From Streptomyces termitum (GTDB taxonomy: Bacteria; Actinomycetota; Actinomycetes; Streptomycetales; Streptomycetaceae), in NCBI RefSeq assembly GCF_014650175.1, contig NZ_BMUL01000005.1, forward strand, positions 269,969-333,968: a stretch of DNA of 64,000 nt, written 5' to 3'. How positions within the stretch are numbered: the stretch's first letter is position 1; the number at the start of each line of letters is the position of its first letter. Shown here piece after piece: positions 16,713 to 28,327 of the stretch. Below the pieces are notes generated by a model that ran no database searches, had not been told where the DNA came from, and worked only from the letters and a program-made list of their open reading frames with translations. A program made the translations under genes and the position numbers.

Positions 16713-17465
16713 ATGTCCGGCCACTCTAAATGGGCTACGACGAAGCACAAGAAGGCCGTGATCGACGCCAAGCGCGGCAAACTCTTCGCGAAGCTGATCA
16801 AGAACATCGAGGTCGCGGCCCGCACGGGCGGCGCCGACCCCGAGGGCAACCCGACCCTCTTCGACGCCATCCAGAAGGCGAAGAAGCAGTCGGTTCCCAA
16901 CAAGAACATCGACTCCGCGGTCAAGCGCGGCGGCGGCCTTGAGGCCGGCGGCGTCGACTACGCCACCATCATGTACGAGGGCTACGGCCCCAACGGTGTC
17001 GCGGTCCTCATCGAGTGCCTCACCGACAACCGCAACCGCGCCGCCTCCGACGTGCGCGTCGCGATGACCCGCAACGGCGGCTCGATGGCCGACCCGGGTT
17101 CCGTGTCGTACCTGTTCAACCGCAAGGGCGTCGTCGTGCTCCCCAAGGGCGAGCTGTCCGAGGACGACGTCCTCGGCGCGGTCCTGGACGCCGGTGCCGA
17201 GGAGGTCAACGACCTCGGCGAGAGCTTCGAGGTCATCAGCGAGTCCACCGACCTGGTCGCGGTCCGCACCGCGCTCCAGGAGGCCGGCATCGACTACGAC
17301 TCGGCCGAGTCCAGCTTCGTCCCGACCATGCAGGTCGAGCTCGACGAGGAGGGCGCGCGCAAGATGTTCAAGCTCATCGACGCGCTGGAGGACAGCGACG
17401 ACGTGCAGAACGTCTTCGCCAACTTCGACGTGAGCGACGAGGTCATGGAGAAGGTGGACGCCTGA
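16713..17465 (+). CDS. YebC/PmpR family protein (translation/transcription regulator)
   Basis: The 250-aa protein starts [22 protein letters not shown], the nearly invariant YebC N-terminus, and has [15 protein letters not shown] ABC domains and the closing block [29 protein letters not shown]. YebC proteins have been described both as DNA-binding regulators and, more recently, as ribosome-associated factors that help translate proline stretches. Position just before ruvC is widely conserved. GAAGGAGA lies about 9 bases before the ATG, and a -10-like TAGGAT occurs at 16662-16667. A strong terminator follows. Confidence 0.95.
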   Translation: MSGHSKWATTKHKKAVIDAKRGKLFAKLIKNIEVAARTGGADPEGNPTLFDAIQKAKKQSVPNKNIDSAVKRGGGLEAGGVDYATIMYEGYGPNGVAVLIECLTDNRNRAASDVRVAMTRNGGSMADPGSVSYLFNRKGVVVLPKGELSEDDVLGAVLDAGAEEVNDLGESFEVISESTDLVAVRTALQEAGIDYDSAESSFVPTMQVELDEEGARKMFKLIDALEDSDDVQNVFANFDVSDEVMEKVDA

Positions 17466-17477
17466 GCCGACCGTCCG

Positions 17478-17519
17478 ACGCAGCGGGCCGACGGGACACA
17501 CCCCGTCGGCCCGCTGCGT
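17478..17519 (+). terminator. Terminator after yebC
   Basis: An 18-bp perfect stem (17478-17495 with 17502-17519) with an ACACAC loop starts 13 bases after the yebC stop. It separates yebC from the ruvCAB operon. Confidence 0.85.
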
Positions 17520-17574
17520 TGTCGGTGCCAGCCGATAGCCTGCACAAACAGACTTGCGAACACGGGAGGGTGAC

Positions 17575-18105
17575 GTGCGCGTACTCGGAGTGGACCCCGG
17601 ACTCACCCGGTGCGGCGTCGGCGTCGTCGAAGGCGTCGCCGGACGCCCCCTCACCATGCTCGGCGTCGGCGTGGTCCGCACCCCGGCCGACGCCGACATC
17701 GGCCCCCGCCTGGTCGGCATCGAGCGCGGCATAGAAGAGTGGATCGAGCGCTACCAGCCCGAACTGGTCGCGGTGGAGCGGGTGTTCAGCCAGCACAACG
17801 TCCGCACCGTGATGGGCACCGCCCAGGCCAGCGCGGTCGCCATGCTCTGCGCCTCCCGGCGCGGCATCCCCGTCGCCCTGCACACCCCCAGCGAGGTCAA
17901 GGCCGCCGTCACCGGCTCGGGCCGCGCCGACAAGGCCCAGGTCGGCGCCATGGTCACCCGCCTCCTGCGGCTCTCCGAGCCCCCCAAGCCGGCCGACGCC
18001 GCCGACGCCCTCGCCCTCGCCATCTGCCACATCTGGCGGGCCCCCGCCCAGAACCGCCTCCAGCAGGCCGTCGCCCTGCACACCGCGAAAGGCCGCACGC
18101 CATGA
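17575..18105 (+). CDS. ruvC: Crossover junction endodeoxyribonuclease RuvC
   Basis: The 176-aa nuclease has the RNase H-like catalytic acid set: D7 in GVDPGL, E68 in AVERVF, D141 and D144 in [13 protein letters not shown]. It cuts Holliday junctions symmetrically with RuvAB. GTG 17575 is preceded by GGGAGGGTGA and begins MRVLGVDPG as usual for the family; the frame is open 7 codons further upstream. A -10-like TAGCCT is at 17536-17541. It overlaps ruvA by 4 bp (ATGA). Confidence 0.97.
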   Translation: MRVLGVDPGLTRCGVGVVEGVAGRPLTMLGVGVVRTPADADIGPRLVGIERGIEEWIERYQPELVAVERVFSQHNVRTVMGTAQASAVAMLCASRRGIPVALHTPSEVKAAVTGSGRADKAQVGAMVTRLLRLSEPPKPADAADALALAICHIWRAPAQNRLQQAVALHTAKGRTP

Positions 18106-18734
18106 TCGCCTCCGTCAGCGGCCCGGTCGCCGCCCTCGCCCCCACCACCGCCGTCATCGAGGTCGGCGGCATCGGCATGGCCGTCCAGTGCACCCCGGAG
18201 ACCCTCGCGGGCCTCCGCGTCGGCGAGCACGCCCGGCTCGCCACCTCCCTCGTCGTCCGCGAGGACTCCCTCACCCTGTACGGCTTCGCCGACGACGACG
18301 AGCGCCAGGTCTTCGAGATCCTCCAGACCGCCAGCGGCGTCGGCCCCCGCCTCGCCCAGGCCATGCTCGGCGTCCACCGCCCCGACGCCCTCCGCCTCGC
18401 CCTCTCCACCGGCGACGAGAAGGCGCTCACCGCCGTCCCCGGAATCGGCAAGAAAGGCGCACAGAAACTCCTCCTGGAGCTGAAGGACAAGCTCGGCAGC
18501 CCCCTCGGCAGCAGCGGACTCGTGGGCCGCCAGCGCGCCGTCGCCGCGGGTCCCGCCCCCTGGACCGAGCAGCTCGCCGCCGCCCTCGTCGGCCTCGGCT
18601 ACGCGAGCCGGGAGGCCGAGGAGGCCGTCGCCGCCGTCACCCCGCAGGCCGAGGCCGCCCTCGCCGAGACCGGCTCCGCGCCCGTCCCGCAGCTCCTGCG
18701 CGCGGCCCTCCAGACGCTCAACCGCGCCCGCTGA
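18102..18734 (+). CDS. ruvA: Holliday junction branch migration protein RuvA
   Basis: The 210-aa protein has the OB-fold N-terminal domain ([12 protein letters not shown]...VGGIGMAVQ), tandem helix-hairpin-helix motifs ([13 protein letters not shown] and [20 protein letters not shown]) for junction DNA binding, a flexible linker and the C-terminal domain III (EAVAAVTP...[13 protein letters not shown]) that contacts RuvB. RuvA tetramers clamp the four-way junction and load RuvB rings. Start codon overlaps the ruvC stop. Confidence 0.97.
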   Translation: MIASVSGPVAALAPTTAVIEVGGIGMAVQCTPETLAGLRVGEHARLATSLVVREDSLTLYGFADDDERQVFEILQTASGVGPRLAQAMLGVHRPDALRLALSTGDEKALTAVPGIGKKGAQKLLLELKDKLGSPLGSSGLVGRQRAVAAGPAPWTEQLAAALVGLGYASREAEEAVAAVTPQAEAALAETGSAPVPQLLRAALQTLNRAR

Positions 18735-18760
18735 CCTCCCGTACGAAGGAAGACACCACC

Positions 18761-19852
18761 GTGAACCCGTACGACGAGACGGCCCCCGCCCCCGAGGAGC
18801 GGATCGTCGGCGCCGCCGCCGAGGGCGACGACCAGGCCGTCGAGGCGGCCCTGCGCCCCAAGGACCTCGGCGAGTTCATCGGCCAGGAGAAGGTCCGCCA
18901 GCAGCTCGACCTCGTCCTGCGGGCCGCCCGCCAGCGCGGCGCCACCGCCGACCACGTGCTGCTCTCCGGCGCCCCCGGCCTCGGCAAGACCACCCTCTCC
19001 ATGATCATCGCCGCGGAGATGAACGCGCCGATCAGGATCACCTCCGGCCCCGCCATCCAGCACGCCGGAGACCTCGCCGCGATCCTCTCCTCCCTCCAGG
19101 AGGGCGAGATCCTCTTCCTCGACGAGATCCACCGCATGTCCCGGCCCGCCGAGGAGATGCTCTACATGGCCATGGAGGACTTCCGCGTCGACGTCATCGT
19201 CGGCAAGGGCCCCGGCGCCACCGCCATCCCCCTCGACCTGCCCCCCTTCACCCTGGTCGGCGCCACCACCCGGGCCGGCCTCCTGCCGCCCCCGCTGCGC
19301 GACCGCTTCGGCTTCACCGCCCACATGGAGTTCTACGGCCCCCGCGAGCTGGAGCGGGTCGTGGTCCGCTCGGCCGGCCTGCTCGACGTGGAGATCGACC
19401 CCGCCGGCGCCGCCGAGATCGCCGGCCGCTCCCGGGGCACCCCCCGCATCGCCAACCGGCTGCTGCGCCGCGTCCGCGACTACGCCCAGGTCAAGGCCGA
19501 CGGCGTCGTCACCCGGGAGATCGCCGCCACCGCCCTCGGCGTCTACGAGGTGGACGGCCGCGGCCTCGACCGCCTCGACCGCGCCGTCCTGGAGGCCCTC
19601 CTCAAGCTCTTCGGCGGCGGACCCGTCGGCCTCTCCACCCTCGCCGTCGCCGTGGGGGAGGAGCGCGAGACCGTCGAGGAGGTCGCCGAACCCTTCCTCG
19701 TACGGGAGGGACTGCTGGCCCGCACCCCCCGCGGCCGGGTCGCCACCCCGGCCGCCTGGGCCCACCTCGGACTGGTCCCGCCGCAGGTGGCGGGCCCGGT
19801 GCCGGGAGCCGATCAGGCGGGATCGGGACAACAGGGGCTGTTCGGCTCCTGA
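18761..19852 (+). CDS. ruvB: Holliday junction DNA helicase RuvB
   Basis: The 363-aa AAA+ motor has Walker [10 protein letters not shown], Walker B LFLDEIH, sensor 1 GATTRAG and the arginine-finger region LRDRFGF, plus a C-terminal winged-helix domain ([23 protein letters not shown]). Hexameric RuvB pumps DNA through the RuvA-bound junction. GTG 18761 was chosen because the preceding codons belong to the ruvA frame shadow and the MNPYDE start gives the normal length; GAAGGA lies about 10 bases upstream. It is 26 bp after ruvA, completing ruvCAB. Confidence 0.97.
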   Translation: MNPYDETAPAPEERIVGAAAEGDDQAVEAALRPKDLGEFIGQEKVRQQLDLVLRAARQRGATADHVLLSGAPGLGKTTLSMIIAAEMNAPIRITSGPAIQHAGDLAAILSSLQEGEILFLDEIHRMSRPAEEMLYMAMEDFRVDVIVGKGPGATAIPLDLPPFTLVGATTRAGLLPPPLRDRFGFTAHMEFYGPRELERVVVRSAGLLDVEIDPAGAAEIAGRSRGTPRIANRLLRRVRDYAQVKADGVVTREIAATALGVYEVDGRGLDRLDRAVLEALLKLFGGGPVGLSTLAVAVGEERETVEEVAEPFLVREGLLARTPRGRVATPAAWAHLGLVPPQVAGPVPGADQAGSGQQGLFGS

Positions 19853-19921
19853 GACCCCTGTGACGGACGGGTGACGGCGCGGAGTATCGCGCGACCAGGA
19901 ACCGCGGTGCCATGCTGGACG

Positions 19922-19951
19922 TTGTTCCATCGATGCGGACTCGCCTAGACT
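19922..19951 (+). promoter_or_regulatory. Promoter for yajC-secD-secF-apt
   Basis: TTGTTC at 19922-19927 and TAGACT at 19946-19951 with an 18-bp spacer fit a housekeeping sigma (HrdB-type) promoter. Transcription would start near 19958, which is itself an in-frame ATG, 81 bp before the GTG that I favour. Confidence 0.6.
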
Positions 19952-20038
19952 CCGCCGATGCCGCCCTTTCCGGTCGGCGTGCCCACCCCCGAAGCCAGGC
20001 CGCGGGTTCTCCGTGACCGTACGAAGGATTTCCGTCCC

Positions 20039-20497
20039 GTGAATCAAATCGGCATGCTCCTCCCGTTCATCGTGCTCATCGGGGCGATGTTCCTGCTGAC
20101 CCGTTCCGCCAAGAAGAAGCAGCAGGCGGCGGCGGAGATGCGCAACCAGATGCAGTCCGGCTCCGGCGTGCGCACGATCGGGGGAATGTACGCCACGGTC
20201 AAGGAGATCGCCGACGAGACCGTCCTGCTGGAGGTCGCCCCGGGGGTCCACGCCGTCTACGCGAAGAACGCGATCGCCTCGGTCCTCGACGACGCCGAGT
20301 ACAACCGGATCGTCCACGGCGACGAGGAGACGGACGCCGACACCGACGCCGTTGTCCCGGACGACGCCTCCTCGCTGACCGAAGCCGCCGAGGACACCGC
20401 GGACGCCCCCAAGGCCGACCTGACGAAGAAGTCGGACACGGCCGAGGCGGAGGCCGAGAAGGACGGCAAGACCGACGGCGAGACCGGGACGAAGTAA
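20039..20497 (+). CDS. yajC: Preprotein translocase accessory subunit YajC
   Basis: The 152-aa protein has the YajC plan: one N-terminal transmembrane helix (MLLPFIVLIGAMFLLTRS), a basic KKKQQ stretch, then the small soluble domain with SGVRTIGGMYATVKEI and VHAVYAKNAI. It is part of the SecDF-YajC complex that uses the proton gradient to aid export. The C-terminal 70 residues are an acidic, disordered extension absent from E. coli YajC. I chose GTG 20039 (AAGGA about 10 bases upstream) because it places the helix at the usual position. An upstream ATG at 19958 would give a 179-aa leaderless form. Confidence 0.92.
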   Translation: MNQIGMLLPFIVLIGAMFLLTRSAKKKQQAAAEMRNQMQSGSGVRTIGGMYATVKEIADETVLLEVAPGVHAVYAKNAIASVLDDAEYNRIVHGDEETDADTDAVVPDDASSLTEAAEDTADAPKADLTKKSDTAEAEAEKDGKTDGETGTK

Positions 20498-20642
20498 GCC
20501 GCCCCGGCGAGCCCGGCCGCGCCCACCGGCGCGGCTCTCGCCGGGAACGGTTCGACGTCCGCGGGGGACCGTCCCCACACATACTTCGTGGCCTCCGTGC
20601 GCCCGCTCGGCGCCGGACGGTTTGGACAGGGAGATACGACAG

Positions 20643-22397
20643 GTGGCAGCACCGAAGAAGGGCAGAAGGCCGGCGGGGGGACAGAGCAGGCCGGGCCGCG
20701 CCCTGGCACTCATCCTGATCGCCATGGTCGCGCTCACCGGCGGCATGTTCTGGTCGGGGCACACCACCCCGCGCCTCGGCATCGACCTCGCCGGCGGCAC
20801 GTCGATCACGCTCAAGGCGAAGGCCGAGCCCGGCCAGGAATCCGCGGTCAACGAGACCAACATGAACACCGCGGTCGGCATCATCGAGCGCCGTGTCAAC
20901 GGTCTCGGCGTCTCCGAGGCAGAGGTCCAGACGCAGGGCCGCGAGAACATCATCGTCAACATCCCCAAGGGGACGAACGAGAAGCAGGCCCGCGAGCAGG
21001 TCGGCACCACCGCCCAGCTCTACTTCCGGCCTGTGCTCACCGTCGCCGCCGCCTCGCCCGAGCCGGCGCCCACCGCGAGCGGCTCGACCGCTCCGAAGCC
21101 CTCCGCGTCCGCCTCCGCCGGCGAGAAGAAGCCGGCCACGCCGACCGCCACCGCCTCCACCCAGGGCCGCGCGCTCACCGAGGCCCTCAAGGCCCCGAAC
21201 GCCACCGGGACGCCCACCCCCACCGGCAGCGCCTCCGCGACGCCGAAGAAGGACGCCACCCCGCAGGCGACCCCGACCCCGGACGCCGCCACGGCCGCCC
21301 TCCAGCAGAAGTTCACCACGCTGAACTGCCTGGACCCCAAGCAGCGCACCGCCGCCGCGGAGGGCACCAAGCCCACCGACACCATCGTCGCCTGCGGCAA
21401 GAACGCGATCGATCAGTGGGAGAAGTACCTCCTCGGTCCCGCCGAGGTCGAGGGCCGTGACGTCGACGACGCCAAGGCCGCCATCGACCAGCAGTCCGGC
21501 CAGTGGATCGTGGACATGTCCTTCACGGACGCCGGCTCGAAGAAGTTCCAGGCGATCACCAGCAAGCTCTCGCAGCAGACCGAGCCGCAGAACCAGTTCG
21601 CGATCGTCCTCGACGGCGAGGTCGTCTCGGCGCCCCGCGTCCAGACCACGCTGAGCGCCAACGCCCAGATCTCCGGCAGCTTCAACCAGCAGTCGGCCCA
21701 GGACCTCGGCAACATCCTGGCCTACGGCGCCCTGCCGCTCTCCTTCGACACCCAGAGCGTCGACACCGTCACCGCCGCCCTCGGCGGCGACCAGCTGGAG
21801 GCCGGCCTCATCGCCGGCGCCATCGGCCTCGCCCTGGTCATCCTCTACCTGGTGATCTACTACCGCGGCCTGTCGTTCATCGCGATCCTCAGCCTCGGCG
21901 TCTCCGCCCTGCTCACCTACGTGATCATGGCCCTGCTCGGCCCGGCCATCGGCTTCGCGCTGAACCTCCCGGCCGTCTGCGGCGCCATCGTCGCCATCGG
22001 CATCACCGCCGACTCCTTCATCGTCTACTTCGAGCGCATCCGCGACGAGCTCCGCGAGGGCCGCACCCTGCGCCCCGCCGTGGAGCGCGCCTGGCCGCGC
22101 GCCCGCCGCACCATCCTGGTCTCCGACTTCGTGTCGTTCCTCGCCGCGGCGGTCCTCTTCATCGTCACCGTCGGCAAGGTCCAGGGCTTCGCGTTCACGC
22201 TCGGCCTCACCACCCTGCTCGACATCGTCGTGGTCTTCCTCTTCACCAAGCCGGTGATGACGCTCCTCGCCCGCACCAAGTTCTTCGGCAACGGCCACCC
22301 GTGGTCCGGCCTGGACCCCAAGCGCCTCGGCGCCAAGCCGCCGCTGCGCCGCACCCGCCGCACCGCCCCCGCCACCGTCGAACCGAAGGAGGCGTGA
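20643..22397 (+). CDS. secD: Protein translocase subunit SecD
   Basis: The 584-aa protein has TM1 (residues about 20-38), the D1 motif LGIDLAGGTSI, the periplasmic P1 domain and, after DMSFTDAGSKKF and FAIVLDGEVVSAPRV, the membrane block with D4/D5-type motifs (GALPLSF, YYRGLSFIAI, GITADSFIVYFERIRDE). It pulls preproteins across the membrane using proton-motive force. The extracytoplasmic part contains a low-complexity Ala/Pro/Thr/Ser/Lys insert at about 138-216. The GTG start has GGAG upstream; TTG 20622 is a weaker alternative. secF begins one base after the stop. Confidence 0.95.
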   Translation: MAAPKKGRRPAGGQSRPGRALALILIAMVALTGGMFWSGHTTPRLGIDLAGGTSITLKAKAEPGQESAVNETNMNTAVGIIERRVNGLGVSEAEVQTQGRENIIVNIPKGTNEKQAREQVGTTAQLYFRPVLTVAAASPEPAPTASGSTAPKPSASASAGEKKPATPTATASTQGRALTEALKAPNATGTPTPTGSASATPKKDATPQATPTPDAATAALQQKFTTLNCLDPKQRTAAAEGTKPTDTIVACGKNAIDQWEKYLLGPAEVEGRDVDDAKAAIDQQSGQWIVDMSFTDAGSKKFQAITSKLSQQTEPQNQFAIVLDGEVVSAPRVQTTLSANAQISGSFNQQSAQDLGNILAYGALPLSFDTQSVDTVTAALGGDQLEAGLIAGAIGLALVILYLVIYYRGLSFIAILSLGVSALLTYVIMALLGPAIGFALNLPAVCGAIVAIGITADSFIVYFERIRDELREGRTLRPAVERAWPRARRTILVSDFVSFLAAAVLFIVTVGKVQGFAFTLGLTTLLDIVVVFLFTKPVMTLLARTKFFGNGHPWSGLDPKRLGAKPPLRRTRRTAPATVEPKEA

Positions 22398-22398
22398 G

Positions 22399-23463
22399 AT
22401 GTCGAAGCTCGGAGATCTCGGCGCCCGGCTCCACCGAGGTGAGGTCGGCTACGACTTCATCGGGAACCGCAAGATCTGGTACGGCCTCTCCGTCCTGATC
22501 ACCATCACCGCCATCGTCGCCCTCGCCGTCCGCGGCATCAACATGGGCATCGAGTTCCAGGGCGGCGCCGTCTTCACCACCCCGAAGACCGACGTCTCGG
22601 TCAGCCAGGCGCAGGAGTACGCGGAAGAGGCCTCCGGCCACGACGCGATCGTCCAGCAGCTCGGCAACGGCTCCCTGCGCATCCAGGTCGCCGCCCTCGA
22701 CACCGAGAAGTCCGACCAGGTCCGCTCCGACCTGGCCAAGGACCTCGGCGTCCCCGAGGAGAAGATCGCCGCCGAGCTGGTCGGCCCCAGCTGGGGCGAG
22801 CAGATCGCCAACAAGGCGTGGACCGGCCTCGGCGTCTTCATGGTCCTCGTGGTGATCTACCTGGCCATCGCCTTCGAATGGAGAATGGCCGTCGCGGCGC
22901 TGATCGCGCTCATCCACGACCTCACCATCACCGTCGGCGTCTACTCGCTGGTCGGCTTCGAGGTCACCGTCGGTACGGTCATCGGCCTGCTGACCATCCT
23001 CGGTTACTCGCTGTACGACACCGTGGTCGTCTTCGACTCCCTCAAGGAGTCGACGAAGGACATCACGAAGCAGACCCGCTTCACCTACAGCGAGCTGGCC
23101 AACCGCTCCATCAACGGCACCCTGGTCCGCTCCATCAACACCACCGTCGTGGCGCTGCTGCCGGTCGCGGGCCTGCTCTTCATCGGCGGCGGCGTCCTCG
23201 GCGCCGGCATGCTGAACGACATCTCGCTCTCCCTCTTCGTGGGTCTGGCCGCCGGTGCCTACTCCTCGATCTTCATCGCCACCCCGCTCGTCGCCGACCT
23301 CAAGGAGCGCGAGCCGGCCGTGAAGGCCCTGCGGAAGCGGATCCTCGCCAAGCGGGCCTCCGCCGCCGCGCGCGGCGAGGACGTCCTGGACGAGGCCGCC
23401 GAGGCCGCCGTCGTCGGCCCGCGCGGCGCCCGCCGGGGCCGCGCCGAGGAGAACCAGCGATGA
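22399..23463 (+). CDS. secF: Protein translocase subunit SecF
   Basis: The 354-aa protein has six predicted helices and the SecF motifs [10 protein letters not shown] in the first extracytoplasmic domain, [36 protein letters not shown] and [17 protein letters not shown]. It partners SecD. The C-terminus ends in a basic Arg-rich cytoplasmic tail. ATG 22399 is one base after the secD stop, and GAAGGAGG in the last secD codons supplies the ribosome-binding site. It overlaps apt by 4 bp. Confidence 0.96.
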   Translation: MSKLGDLGARLHRGEVGYDFIGNRKIWYGLSVLITITAIVALAVRGINMGIEFQGGAVFTTPKTDVSVSQAQEYAEEASGHDAIVQQLGNGSLRIQVAALDTEKSDQVRSDLAKDLGVPEEKIAAELVGPSWGEQIANKAWTGLGVFMVLVVIYLAIAFEWRMAVAALIALIHDLTITVGVYSLVGFEVTVGTVIGLLTILGYSLYDTVVVFDSLKESTKDITKQTRFTYSELANRSINGTLVRSINTTVVALLPVAGLLFIGGGVLGAGMLNDISLSLFVGLAAGAYSSIFIATPLVADLKEREPAVKALRKRILAKRASAAARGEDVLDEAAEAAVVGPRGARRGRAEENQR

Positions 23464-24014
23464 CCGCCACCGGGTCCCAGGACGTGACCGGCCTGCTGCT
23501 CAGCCGGATCCGGGACGTCCCCGACTACCCGAAGCCGGGCGTGCTGTTCAAGGACATCACCCCGCTCCTCGCGGACCCGGAGGCGTTCACCGCGCTCACC
23601 GACCTCCTCGCCGGGCTGTGCTCCGCGCACGGCGCGACGAAGATCGTCGGACTGGAGGCCCGCGGCTTCATCCTCGCCGCGCCGGTCGCCGTCCGCGCGG
23701 GCCTGGGCTTCATCCCGGTCCGCAAGGCCGGCAAGCTCCCCGGAGCCACCCTCCGGCAGGCGTACGAGCTGGAGTACGGCACCGCCGAGATCGAGGTGCA
23801 CGCCGAGGACCTGGCCGCGGGCGACCGCGTCATGGTCATCGACGACGTCCTCGCCACCGGCGGCACCGCCGAGGCGTCCGTCGAGCTGATCCGGCGCGCG
23901 GGCGCCGAGGTCGCGGGCGTCGCGGTCCTCATGGAGCTGGGCTTCCTGCCGGGCCGCGCCCGGCTGGAGCCCGCCCTCGAGGGCGCCCCGCTCACCTCGC
24001 TCATCACGGTCTGA
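23460..24014 (+). CDS. apt: Adenine phosphoribosyltransferase
   Basis: The 184-aa enzyme has [14 protein letters not shown] and LEARGF blocks typical of Apt and the PRPP-binding loop [13 protein letters not shown]. It salvages adenine: adenine plus PRPP gives AMP plus pyrophosphate. It overlaps the secF stop (ATGA), so it ends the yajC-secDF-apt operon, an order conserved in actinobacteria with relA next. The final LITV residues precede a run of hairpins. Confidence 0.95.
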   Translation: MTATGSQDVTGLLLSRIRDVPDYPKPGVLFKDITPLLADPEAFTALTDLLAGLCSAHGATKIVGLEARGFILAAPVAVRAGLGFIPVRKAGKLPGATLRQAYELEYGTAEIEVHAEDLAAGDRVMVIDDVLATGGTAEASVELIRRAGAEVAGVAVLMELGFLPGRARLEPALEGAPLTSLITV

Positions 24015-24036
24015 GACCGCGCCGGACCGGCACCAC

Positions 24037-24067
24037 CGGGCCCGGGACCACCACGGTCCCGGGCCCG
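24037..24067 (+). terminator. Terminator after apt
   Basis: A 13-bp perfect stem (24037-24049 with 24055-24067) and 5-nt loop, 23 bases past the apt stop. It is the first of three stem-loops between apt and relA. Confidence 0.8.
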
Positions 24068-24073
24068 TCGCGT

Positions 24074-24160
24074 TCGGAGCCGCCGGGCCGGCGCGGTCCG
24101 GCCGCTCCGACCATCGTGTTCCGGCCAGGGGCGCCCCGGGAATTCCCGGGGCACCCCTGG
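24074..24160. repeat. Two further long stem-loops between apt and relA
   Basis: Stem-loop 24074-24110 pairs TCGGAGC with GCTCCGA around an inner CCGG/CCGG helix. Stem-loop 24125-24160 pairs 7 bp, one C/A mismatch, then 8 bp around an AATT loop, so it is nearly a perfect 36-bp palindrome. The rest of the 338-bp gap (24161-24352) holds a -10-like TACGAT at 24268-24273 and the relA ribosome-binding site; I see nothing else in it. Confidence 0.55.
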
Positions 24161-24352
24161 CGTTTGCCCCGTTATGCCCCCGGTGGGGGGCCGTCGCGGA
24201 GCCGCGGCGACGGGCCGCGACCTCCTCCCGCCACCCGGGTCCGTGAGCACGGCGGGGCATGGCTCGATACGATGGCCCTTCCGGGCCTGACCGGGGGACC
24301 CGGAACCCTCCCCCCTCGACCGCGTCCGGGGGGACCCCCAGAGGAGCGCTCT

Positions 24353-26797
<2,445 letters not shown>

Positions 26798-26812
26798 CCG
26801 TACGGACACGAG

Positions 26813-26844
26813 GAAGGGCCCCCGGCACGCGCCGGGGGCCCTTC
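26813..26844. terminator. Bidirectional terminator relA / DUF349 gene
   Basis: A 14-bp perfect stem (26813-26826 with 26831-26844, loop ACGC) with GAA/TTC at its base lies between the two convergent genes, 15 bp past the relA stop. Confidence 0.85.
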
Positions 26845-26869
26845 TCGTACGGCTCTCGGGCCGGCGGGA

Positions 26870-28099
26870 TCAGCCGCCGAACTCCTCCAGGCCCTTCAGC
26901 GCCTGGTCGAGCAGGGCCTGGCGGCCCTCCAGCTCCCTGGAGAGCTTGTCGGCCTTGGCGTCGTTGCCCGCCGCGCGGGCCGCGTCGATCTGCTTGCGCA
27001 GCTTCTCGACCGCGTCCTGGAGCTGCCCGGTCAGACCCGCGGCACGCGCGCGCGCCTCCGGGTTCGTCCGGCGCCACTCGGCCTCCTCGGCCTCCTGGAT
27101 CGCCCGCTCCACCGCCTGCATCCGGCCCTCCACCTTCGGGCGGGCGTCGCGCGGCACGTGGCCGATGGCCTCCCAGCGCTCGTTGACGCCCCGGAAGGCG
27201 GCACGGGCGGCCTTCAGGTCCGTCACCGGCACCAGCTTCTCGGCCTCGGTGGCGAGCTCCTCCTTCAGCCGGAGGTTGTCGGTCTGCTCCGCGTCCCGCT
27301 CGGCGAAGACCCCGGAACGGGCCGCGAAGAAGACATCCTGGGCGCCGCGGAAGCGGTTCCACAGGTCGTCCTCGTGCTCGCGCTGCGCCCGGCCGGCCGC
27401 CTTCCAGTCCGCCATCAGCTCGCGGTAGCGGGCCGCGGTCGTCCCCCAGTCGGTGGAGTTCGACAGCGACTCGGCCTCGGCGACCAGGCGCTCCTTGGCC
27501 TTCCGGGCGTCCTCGCGCTGCGCGTCGAGCTGGGCGAAGTGGCCCTTGCGGCGCTTGGAGAAGACGGAGCGGGCGTGCGAGAAGCGGTGCCACAGCTCGT
27601 CGTCGGACTTGCGGTCGAGCCGGGGCAGGCCCTTCCAGATGTCCACCAGGGCCCGCAGCCGCTCGCCGGCCGCCCGCCACTGCTCGCTCTGCGCCAGCTC
27701 CTCGGCCTCGGTGACCAGGGCCTCCTTGGCGGAGCGGGCCTCGTCGGCCTGCTTGGCCTTCTGTACCTTGCGCTCCTCGCGGCGCGACTCCACCGACTCG
27801 GTCAGCTTGTCCAGCCGGGCGGCGAGCGCGGCGAGGTCGCCGACGGCGTGGTGCTCGTCGACCTGCTGCCGGATGTGCTCGATCGCCGTCTGGGCGTCCT
27901 TCGCCGAGAGGTCGGTGGTCTTCACCCGCTTCTCGAGGAGGCCGATCTCGACCACCAGGCCCTCGTACTTGCGCTCGAAGTAGGCCAGCGCCTCCTCAGG
28001 GGTGCCCGCCTGCCAGGATCCGACGACCTTCTCACCCTCGGCCGTCCGCACGTACACGGTGCCGGTCTCGTCGACGCGGCCCCACGGGTCGCTGCTCAC
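26870..28099 (-). CDS. DUF349 domain-containing coiled-coil protein
   Basis: The 409-aa highly charged, helical protein contains three DUF349 repeats of the pattern W-x5-RxL...W-x5...DxLWxRF...F (about residues 140-195, 215-265 and 285-345; visible cores are DIWKGLPRLDRKSDDELWHRF and DWKAAGRAQREHEDDLWNRF). It has an N-terminal WGRVDETGTVYVR domain and a C-terminal coiled coil. Function is unknown. It is conserved next to relA in Streptomyces. The GTG start at 28097-28099 has GAGGAGG 4-5 bases upstream. It is convergent with relA. Confidence 0.88.
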   Translation of the reverse strand: MSSDPWGRVDETGTVYVRTAEGEKVVGSWQAGTPEEALAYFERKYEGLVVEIGLLEKRVKTTDLSAKDAQTAIEHIRQQVDEHHAVGDLAALAARLDKLTESVESRREERKVQKAKQADEARSAKEALVTEAEELAQSEQWRAAGERLRALVDIWKGLPRLDRKSDDELWHRFSHARSVFSKRRKGHFAQLDAQREDARKAKERLVAEAESLSNSTDWGTTAARYRELMADWKAAGRAQREHEDDLWNRFRGAQDVFFAARSGVFAERDAEQTDNLRLKEELATEAEKLVPVTDLKAARAAFRGVNERWEAIGHVPRDARPKVEGRMQAVERAIQEAEEAEWRRTNPEARARAAGLTGQLQDAVEKLRKQIDAARAAGNDAKADKLSRELEGRQALLDQALKGLEEFGG

Positions 28100-28163
28100 A
28101 GCGCCTCCTCACCATGATGCCCTCGTCGGGTGGTGACCCCCGGGGCATCGTCCACAGTTCCTG

Positions 28164-28180
28164 GGCGGGCCTCGCCCGCC
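28164..28180 (-). terminator. Possible terminator for cyclophilin gene
   Basis: GGCGGGC-CTC-GCCCGCC (7-bp stem) lies about 150 bp downstream of the cyclophilin stop on the minus strand, within the DUF349 upstream region. Weak because of the distance. Confidence 0.35.
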
Positions 28181-28223
28181 TTCCGCCGCGCGGCCGACGG
28201 ATCGGGCCGCACTGCACAACGCC

Positions 28224-28253
28224 AATCTAGGCGAACGGCGGCCCGGCTGTCCG
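28224..28253 (-). promoter_or_regulatory. Probable promoter of DUF349 gene
   Basis: On the minus strand, TAGATT (28224-28229) with CGGACA (28248-28253) 18 bp upstream resembles a housekeeping sigma promoter. The leader to GTG 28099 would be about 120 nt. Confidence 0.4.
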
Positions 28254-28327
28254 CACTCAGCGCGACCGAAATTCCACGGTCACGCGCGTGCGGACGCCGG
28301 ACCGCCGCCCCAAGGCCCCGCCGGGCG

